A stretch of 64,000 nt of DNA from NCBI RefSeq assembly GCF_009363655.1, contig NZ_CP045393.1:3968001-4032000 (forward strand), read 5' to 3'. A program made the position numbers and the translations under genes. Shown here in pieces: positions 58,636-64,000 of this stretch. Source of the stretch: Roseovarius sp. THAF27. GTDB taxonomy: Bacteria > Pseudomonadota > Alphaproteobacteria > Rhodobacterales > Rhodobacteraceae. Under the pieces are notes generated by a model, which saw only the letters and a list, made by a program, of their open reading frames with translations, had not been told where the DNA came from and searched no databases. Position 1 is the first letter of the stretch. Each line of letters starts with the position of its first letter.

Positions 58636-59721
58636 ATGACACAGAAGTTTCTGACCATGACCGCCGTTCTGGCGCTGGGCGCGACAAGTGCCATGGCGCA
58701 GGAAGTACGCGTCTACAACTGGTCCGACTATATCGACGAAGACCTGCTGACCAAGTTCGAGGAAGAGACCGGACTGGAGCTGGTCTATGACGTGTTCGAC
58801 AGCAACGAAGTGCTGGAGACCAAGATGCTGGCCGGCGGCTCGGGCTATGACGTGGTGGTGCCGTCTGGCACCTTCCTGCAACGCCAGATCGCGGCGGGCG
58901 CATTCCAGAAGCTGGACAAGTCGCAGCTGCCGAACCTGGACAACATGTGGGACGTGATCGAAGAGCGGACGGCGAAATACGACCCCGGCAACGAATATGC
59001 CATCAACTACATGTGGGGCACCACCGGCATCGGCGTGAACACCGCGAAGGTGGCCGAGGTGCTGGGCGAGGATGCGCCCGTGGACTCGCTGTCGCTGATC
59101 TTCGACCCGGCGAACATGGAAAAGCTGCAAAGCTGCGGCGTGCATTTCCTGGACGCGCCGGTCGAGCTGATCCCCGCCGCGCTGCAATATATCGGCGAGG
59201 ACCCCGACAGCCACGATCCCGACGTGATCGCCAAGACCGAAGAGGTGCTGATGGGCGTGCGGCCCTACGTGCAGAAGTTCCACAGTTCGGAATACATCAA
59301 CGCGCTGGCCAATGGCGACATCTGCGTGGCCTTCGGCTGGTCGGGGGACATCCTGCAGGCGCGCGACCGTGCGGCGGAGGCCGACAACGGTGTCGAGATC
59401 GCCTATAACGCGCCCAGCGAGGGCGCGCTGATGTGGTTCGACATGATGGCGATTCCGGCCGATGCGCCGAACCCCGAGGGGGCGCACACGTTCCTGAACT
59501 TCATCATGGATGCCGAGAACATCGCGGCGGCCTCGAACTATGTCTACTATGCCAACGGCAACAAGGCCTCGCAGGAATTCCTGGTCGAGGACGTGATCGA
59601 CGATCCGGCGGTCTATCCGAACGAGGAGACGCTCGAGAACCTCTACACCACCACGCCCTATCCGGCGAAGGTGCAGCGGGTCGTGACCCGGATGTGGACC
59701 AAGATCAAGTCCGGCACCTGA
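58636..59721 (+). CDS. potF: Putrescine-type ABC substrate-binding protein (PotF-like)
   Basis: A 361-residue periplasmic binding protein with a Sec signal (MTQKFLTMTAVLALGATSAMA|QEV). Mature start EVRVYNWSDYIDEDLLTKFEEETGLELVYDVFDSNEVLETKMLAGGSGYDVVVPSG is characteristic of PotF/SpuD proteins, with VYNWSDY and the acidic ligand pocket. AAGGGGAG precedes the ATG. First gene of the potF-G-H-I operon. Confidence 0.95.
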   Translation: MTQKFLTMTAVLALGATSAMAQEVRVYNWSDYIDEDLLTKFEEETGLELVYDVFDSNEVLETKMLAGGSGYDVVVPSGTFLQRQIAAGAFQKLDKSQLPNLDNMWDVIEERTAKYDPGNEYAINYMWGTTGIGVNTAKVAEVLGEDAPVDSLSLIFDPANMEKLQSCGVHFLDAPVELIPAALQYIGEDPDSHDPDVIAKTEEVLMGVRPYVQKFHSSEYINALANGDICVAFGWSGDILQARDRAAEADNGVEIAYNAPSEGALMWFDMMAIPADAPNPEGAHTFLNFIMDAENIAAASNYVYYANGNKASQEFLVEDVIDDPAVYPNEETLENLYTTTPYPAKVQRVVTRMWTKIKSGT

Positions 59722-59784
59722 CGCAGGACATGACAGGACCCGCGCGGCGCACCCGCGCGGGTTCATTCCTTCAAGGGGACAGCA

Positions 59785-61371
59785 ATGCCGGAATGCAAGT
59801 TCGCGCCGTGGGACGATCCGAATGAAAAACCGCTCATCCAGTTCAGGAATGTGACCAAGCGGTTCGGGACGTTCACCGCCATCGACAACCAGTCGTTCGA
59901 TATCTACGCAAAGGAGTTCTTTGCGCTGCTGGGCCCGTCAGGCTGTGGCAAGACGACGATGATGCGGATGCTGGCGGGGTTCGAGGCGCCGACCGAGGGC
60001 ACGATCCTGCTGGGCGGGCGCGATATCGCGCCGATCCCGCCGAACAAGCGCGAGGTGAACATGATGTTCCAGTCCTACGCGCTGTTTCCGCACCTGTCGG
60101 TCTGGGAAAACATCGCCTTCGGCCTGAAGCGCGACAAGCTGCCCGCCGACAAGATCGCGGCGCGGGTGGACGAAATGCTGAAGCTGACGCGGCTGGAGCG
60201 GTTCGCAAGCCGCAAGCCGCACCAGATTTCCGGCGGCCAGAGACAGCGCGTGGCGCTGGCGCGCAGCCTGGCCAAGGGGCCGAAGCTGCTGCTGCTGGAC
60301 GAGCCGCTGGGGGCGCTGGATGCCAAGCTGCGGCAGGACACGCAGTTCGAGCTGATGGATATCCAGGAAAAGACCGGCACGACCTTCGTCATCGTCACCC
60401 ACGACCAGGAAGAGGCGATGACCGTGGCCAGCCGCGTGGCGGTGATGGATGACGGGCGGATCGTGCAGATCGCCACGCCCGACGAGATTTACGAGGCGCC
60501 CAACACGGCCTACGTGGCGGATTTCATCGGCGACGTGACGCTGTTTTCCGGCACGGCGATGAACCGCGCGCCCGACGCCGGGCCGGACGCCAGTCCGGTG
60601 GCTGCCGAGACGCCGGAGGGCACGGCCGAGACGCCGGAGGGCACGGCCGAGGCGGCGCCGCAAGAGGCGGAAACGCCTGAAACAGAGACTGTCGAGACAC
60701 CCGAGGCGGTTGCCGAAATCGGGGTTCCGGCTGAGCCCGAGGCGCCGGTCGCGGATGAGCCCGCGCCGGAACCCGAAAGCGCAAAGCCCGCCAACCCCGC
60801 GCCGGAACCTGCGGAGGACAGCGCAAAGCCCGCCACACAGGCGCCGCAGGGACCGCAACCCAACCGGATGGGCCTGTGGCTGCATGACAAGGTCTGGGCC
60901 AGGGTGTTCGGCCCGCGCACCGACATCGTGCGGCAATTGCCGCCCCCGAGCCCCGCCGCCGCGACGGTGCCAAAGACAGAGGCAAGGGCGGCGCACCCAG
61001 AGACTGTTCCAGCGGAAACCACCGAAATTCCCGACGGTGGCATTACCATCGACTGGGCCGAGGGTCAGCCGCCGCTGATCGCGCTCGACGGGCCGAGGGT
61101 GGAGGACGGCCAGCACGTTCAACTGGCCCTGCGCCCCGAGAAGATCGGGATTTCCAAGACCAAACCCGATGCGGTCAACGCGCTGAAAGGCAAGGTGATC
61201 GACATCGCCTACCTGGGCAATCTATCGACCTATCACGTCGAGCTGGAAAACGGCACGATGATCAAGGCGCAGCTGGCGAACACGCGGCGCATCTCGCGCC
61301 GGGATATCACCTGGGAAGACGAAGTCTGGGTCAGCTGGACCGGCACGGCGGGCGTGGTGCTGACGTCATGA
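59785..61371 (+). CDS. potG: Putrescine-type ABC ATP-binding protein (PotG-like) with long acidic/proline-rich linker
   Basis: A 528-residue ATPase. The nucleotide-binding domain (residues 1-250) is normal: Walker A GPSGCGKTTMMRML, signature ISGGQRQRVALARSL, Walker B LLLLDEPLGALD and VTHDQEEAMTVA. Then about 150 residues rich in Pro, Ala and Glu, including a 21-bp tandem repeat (ETPEGTA twice), separate it from the TOBE-type domain (VQLALRPEKIGISKTKP) at the C terminus. E. coli PotG is about 377 residues, so the linker is extra. Stop overlaps potH by four bases (ATGA). Confidence 0.93.
   Translation: MPECKFAPWDDPNEKPLIQFRNVTKRFGTFTAIDNQSFDIYAKEFFALLGPSGCGKTTMMRMLAGFEAPTEGTILLGGRDIAPIPPNKREVNMMFQSYALFPHLSVWENIAFGLKRDKLPADKIAARVDEMLKLTRLERFASRKPHQISGGQRQRVALARSLAKGPKLLLLDEPLGALDAKLRQDTQFELMDIQEKTGTTFVIVTHDQEEAMTVASRVAVMDDGRIVQIATPDEIYEAPNTAYVADFIGDVTLFSGTAMNRAPDAGPDASPVAAETPEGTAETPEGTAEAAPQEAETPETETVETPEAVAEIGVPAEPEAPVADEPAPEPESAKPANPAPEPAEDSAKPATQAPQGPQPNRMGLWLHDKVWARVFGPRTDIVRQLPPPSPAAATVPKTEARAAHPETVPAETTEIPDGGITIDWAEGQPPLIALDGPRVEDGQHVQLALRPEKIGISKTKPDAVNALKGKVIDIAYLGNLSTYHVELENGTMIKAQLANTRRISRRDITWEDEVWVSWTGTAGVVLTS
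60604..60645 (+). repeat. 21-bp perfect tandem repeat in potG linker
   Basis: Two identical copies of a 21-bp unit encode two ETPEGTA repeats within the low-complexity linker. Confidence 0.9.
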
Positions 61372-62261
61372 CCCGGCGTCTGATCCTCGTTCTCGTGCCC
61401 TACCTGTGGCTGCTGGCGCTGTTCCTGGTGCCCTTCGCCATCGTGCTGAAGATCAGCCTGTCGGACATCGAGCTGTCGATCCCGCCCTATACGCCGCAGC
61501 TGGACCTTTCCGAAGGGTGGGAGGGGATCAAGGGGTTCTTCGCCGCGCTCGACTTCGAGAATTTCGTGTTCCTGGCCGAGGATGACCTGTACTGGAAATC
61601 CTATCTTTCCTCGCTTCAGATCGCCTTTTTCTCGACCATCCTGACGCTTCTGGTGGGCTATCCCATCGCCTATGCCATGGCCCGCGCGCCGAACCACTGG
61701 CGGCCGACGCTGTTGATGCTGGTGATCCTGCCGTTCTGGACCAGCTTCCTGATCCGGGTCTATTCGTGGATGGGCATCCTGTCGACCGAAGGCTACCTGA
61801 ACCAGCTTCTGCTGGGTCTGGGTCTGATTTCCGAACCGCTGCTGATCCTCAATACCAATGTCGCCGTCTATATCGGGATCATCTACACCTACCTGCCGTT
61901 CATGATCCTGCCGGTCTATTCGGCGCTGGAGCGGATGGATGACAGCCTGCTGGAAGCGGCCGAGGATCTGGGCTGTTCGCGGCTGACGGCCTTCTGGCTG
62001 GTGACGTTTCCGTTGTCGAAGAACGGCATCATCGCGGGCTGTTTCCTGGTGTTCATCCCGGTGGTGGGCGAGTTCGTGATTCCGTCGCTGCTGGGCGGAT
62101 CGCGGACGCTGATGATCGGCAAGGTGCTGTTCGAGGAGTTCTTCAACAACCGCGACTGGCCGGTGGCGAGCGCGGTGGCGGTGATCCTGCTCTTGATCCT
62201 GATCATCCCGATCGTGCTGTTCCAGCGCAACGAGCAGAAACAGCGGGAGGCGGAAGGATGA
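61368..62261 (+). CDS. potH: Putrescine-type ABC permease (PotH-like)
   Basis: A 297-residue inner-membrane permease with six or seven helices. EAA loop: LEAAEDLGCSRLTAFWLVTFPLSKNG. IILPFWTSFLIRVYSW and YTYLPFMILPVYSALERMDDS are typical of PotH/PotB. Start codon overlaps the potG stop. Followed by a 79-bp gap with two perfect hairpins. Confidence 0.95.
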   Translation: MTRRLILVLVPYLWLLALFLVPFAIVLKISLSDIELSIPPYTPQLDLSEGWEGIKGFFAALDFENFVFLAEDDLYWKSYLSSLQIAFFSTILTLLVGYPIAYAMARAPNHWRPTLLMLVILPFWTSFLIRVYSWMGILSTEGYLNQLLLGLGLISEPLLILNTNVAVYIGIIYTYLPFMILPVYSALERMDDSLLEAAEDLGCSRLTAFWLVTFPLSKNGIIAGCFLVFIPVVGEFVIPSLLGGSRTLMIGKVLFEEFFNNRDWPVASAVAVILLLILIIPIVLFQRNEQKQREAEG

Positions 62262-62268
62262 GCGCGCG

Positions 62269-62317
62269 CAAAACTCTTCGGAAGAGTTTTGCCAAAAGCT
62301 TGGAGAAAGCTTTTGGC
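62269..62317 (+). repeat. Two tandem perfect hairpins between potH and potI
   Basis: First stem CAAAACTCTT/AAGAGTTTTG (62269-62291, 3-base loop); second stem GCCAAAAGCTT/AAGCTTTTGGC (62291-62317, 5-base loop). They share one base and lie inside the operon with no T-run afterwards. Confidence 0.85.
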
Positions 62318-62340
62318 GACCGGGCACGGAAGGGGGCGCG

Positions 62341-63162
62341 ATGAGACGGTTGACCTGGTTCAACGCCACCTCCCTGACGCTGGGCTTCGCGTTCCTGTAC
62401 CTGCCGATGATCATCCTCGTGATCTACAGCTTCAACGCGTCGAAACTCGTCACCGTCTGGGCCGGGTTCTCGACCCGGTGGTATGGCGAGCTGTTGCGGA
62501 ACGAAGCGTTTCTCGATGCCGCCTGGGTGACGTTGCAGGTCGCCGTGGTCAGCTCGACCATCGCGACGGTTCTGGGCACGATGGCGGCCTATGTGCTGGT
62601 ACGCGCGGGGCGGTTCTGGGGACGGACGCTGTTTTCGGGCATGATCTATGCGCCGCTGGTGATGCCCGAGGTGATCACCGGTCTGTCGCTGCTGCTGTTG
62701 TTCATCGGAATTGGGCTGGACCGGGGGGTGCTGACGATCATCCTGGCGCACACGACCTTTTCGATGTGCTTCGTGTCGGTCGTGGTGTCCTCGAGGCTGG
62801 TCAGCTTCGACAAGTCGCTGGAAGAGGCCGCGCTGGACCTGGGCTGTTCCGCGTTCTCGGCGTTTCGGCTGGTGACCCTGCCGATCATCGCGCCGGCTGT
62901 GATATCCGGGTGGCTGCTGGCCTTTACCCTGTCGCTGGATGACCTGGTGATCGCCAGCTTCACCGCGGGTCCGTCGGCCACGACCCTGCCGATCAAGATC
63001 TGGTCGTCGATCCGGCTGGGGGTCAGCCCCGAGATCAACGCCCTGTCGACGATCCTGATCGCGATTGTCGCGGTCGGCGTGATTTCCGCCTCGCTGATCT
63101 CCAAGCGCCAGTTGCTGCGGCAGGAGGCCGACGAGAAGGCCGCGGTCAGGGCCGAAGCATGA
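62341..63162 (+). CDS. potI: Putrescine-type ABC permease (PotI-like)
   Basis: A 273-residue permease with six helices. EAA loop: LEEAALDLGCSAFSAFRLVTLPIIAPAVISGW. FLYLPMIILVIYSFNASKLVTVWAGFSTRWY is typical of PotI/PotC. GGAAGGGGGCGCG precedes the ATG. Stop overlaps the next gene (ATGA). Confidence 0.95.
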   Translation: MRRLTWFNATSLTLGFAFLYLPMIILVIYSFNASKLVTVWAGFSTRWYGELLRNEAFLDAAWVTLQVAVVSSTIATVLGTMAAYVLVRAGRFWGRTLFSGMIYAPLVMPEVITGLSLLLLFIGIGLDRGVLTIILAHTTFSMCFVSVVVSSRLVSFDKSLEEAALDLGCSAFSAFRLVTLPIIAPAVISGWLLAFTLSLDDLVIASFTAGPSATTLPIKIWSSIRLGVSPEINALSTILIAIVAVGVISASLISKRQLLRQEADEKAAVRAEA

Positions 63163-64000
63163 CCATGCTCAAGCGGATCTGGGAAGAGGGCGCGTATGGC
63201 GCCGCGCCGGTGGCCGATTGCTGGTGGGCGGATACCGTGCCGCCGGGCGACTGGCCCGCGCTGGAGGGGGACACGACCAACGATGTCGCCATCATCGGCG
63301 CGGGGTTTACCGGGCTGAACGCCGCGCTGGGCCTAGCCGAGGCGGGCGTCGACGTCACCGTGCTGGAGGCGCAGCACCCGTTCTGGGGCGCGTCGGGGCG
63401 CAATGGCGGGTTCTGTTGCCTGGGCGGGGCCAAGGCCAGCCATGCCGAGATAAAGGCGAAGTTCGGCGAGACCGAGGCGCGCGGCTTTGCCCGGGCCGAG
63501 ATGGCGGCGGTGGATCACGTGGGCGGGTTGATCGAGAGGCTGGGGCTGGACGTGGACCGCCATTCGGAGGGCGAGACGCAGCTGGCGCATCGCCCCAGGG
63601 ATTTCGAGGCGATGCGCGCCGAAGTCGGCGCGACGCAGGATCTCTATGGCGTGACACCCACCCTGACCCCGCGCGAGGAGCTGGTGCAGGCGGGGTTCAA
63701 GGGGCCGTTTCATGGCGCTTCGACCATACCGATCGGCTTTGCCCTGAACCCGCGGAAATATGCGCTTGGCCTGTGCCAGGCGGCCGAGGCAGCGGGGGCC
63801 GTGGTGCACGGGCAAAGCACGGTCACGCGGATCGAGAGCCTGGCCGACGGGCGCTATCGGCTGCACACGGAAACAGGCTCTGTTACGGCCGAAAAGTTCA
63901 TTATCGCGACGAACGGCTACAGTGCGGACAACCTGCCGGACTGGATGGGCGCGCGCTATCTGCCGACGCAATCGAGCGTGATCGTCACCCGCCCGATGAG
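63159..64000 (+). CDS. FAD-dependent oxidoreductase, gamma-glutamylputrescine oxidase (PuuB)-like, partial
   Basis: The reading frame from the ATG at 63159 stays open to the window end (280 codons). The DAO-type FAD-binding motif is VAIIGAGFTGLNAALGLAEAG (about residue 43-63), followed by VTVLEAQHPFWGASGRNGGFCCLGG, characteristic of the PuuB/OrdL group. Further blocks are NPRKYALGLCQAAEAAGA and IIATNGYSADNLP. Four-base overlap with potI. In this locus it probably oxidises putrescine or a gamma-glutamyl derivative; the C-terminal part is outside the window. Confidence 0.88.
   Translation, partial: MTMLKRIWEEGAYGAAPVADCWWADTVPPGDWPALEGDTTNDVAIIGAGFTGLNAALGLAEAGVDVTVLEAQHPFWGASGRNGGFCCLGGAKASHAEIKAKFGETEARGFARAEMAAVDHVGGLIERLGLDVDRHSEGETQLAHRPRDFEAMRAEVGATQDLYGVTPTLTPREELVQAGFKGPFHGASTIPIGFALNPRKYALGLCQAAEAAGAVVHGQSTVTRIESLADGRYRLHTETGSVTAEKFIIATNGYSADNLPDWMGARYLPTQSSVIVTRPM

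Noticed and set aside
1..64000. CRISPR array
   Set aside because: No series of identical repeats with regular spacers was seen; the 11-bp element has no spacers.

Overview
The window looks like chromosomal DNA of a marine alphaproteobacterium of the Rhodobacterales (Roseobacter group). The base composition is GC-rich. Gene content points the same way: an Mcl1-type malyl-CoA lyase, a DUF1244 protein, a dgcN-dgcA pair, a MarR/OmpR pair of the petP-petR kind, several polyamine-type ABC transporters, a TRAP transporter and opg glucan genes. This placement is inferred from protein families; no 16S rRNA gene is present.

Layout, 0-20 kb: a truncated BLUF photoreceptor gene, a small membrane protein and pheS; a fatty-acid desaturase; a membrane protein; a 39-codon small ORF; rpmI-rplT; a cation-efflux transporter; an AcoR-like regulator lacking the AAA+ domain, a perfect palindrome and an aldehyde dehydrogenase; pyk with a LacI-type palindrome upstream; an N-formylglutamate amidohydrolase cluster ending in a class V aminotransferase; a minus-strand D-amino-acid group (MFS transporter, dgcN, dgcA, D-amino-acid transaminase); mcl1 and a TPP enzyme.

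20-32 kb: a TPR protein followed by opgC-opgG-opgH (osmoregulated periplasmic glucans, overlapping starts and stops), a Tat-type rhodanese, a hydroxypyruvate isomerase and alcohol dehydrogenase facing apart, and a TRAP transporter in the order Q-M-P.

32.3-37.7 kb is a graveyard of mobile DNA: nested IS remnants, a truncated IS3 element with its frameshift site, a miniature IS6-like remnant, an HPP-CBS membrane protein, and a half siderophore-interacting-protein gene fused at a sharp junction to a broken tyrosine integrase. The integrase ends beside tRNA-Pro(CGG), so this is probably a decayed integrative element.

37.8-49 kb: leucine biosynthesis (leuB, leuC-leuD) interleaved with a LysR/epimerase divergent pair, an EEP-family phosphatase and a membrane protein; then petP-petR-like regulators, ilvE and an orphan citF.

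49-64 kb: two spermidine/putrescine-type ABC systems. The first is on the minus strand (ATPase, binding protein, two permeases, both permeases enlarged) and is divergent from an ectoine-hydrolase-like M24 protein. The second is a putrescine utilisation locus: a SpuC-type transaminase, a GntR regulator, potF-G-H-I and a PuuB-like FAD oxidase that runs off the window. Similar palindromes lie on both sides of the GntR gene.

The most notable unexplained signals are a four-unit, 11-bp-period element occurring twice in convergent intergenic gaps, a second shared intergenic motif (about 14.9 and 45.4 kb), paired perfect hairpins inside the pot operon, and long inserted domains in three ABC transporter subunits.
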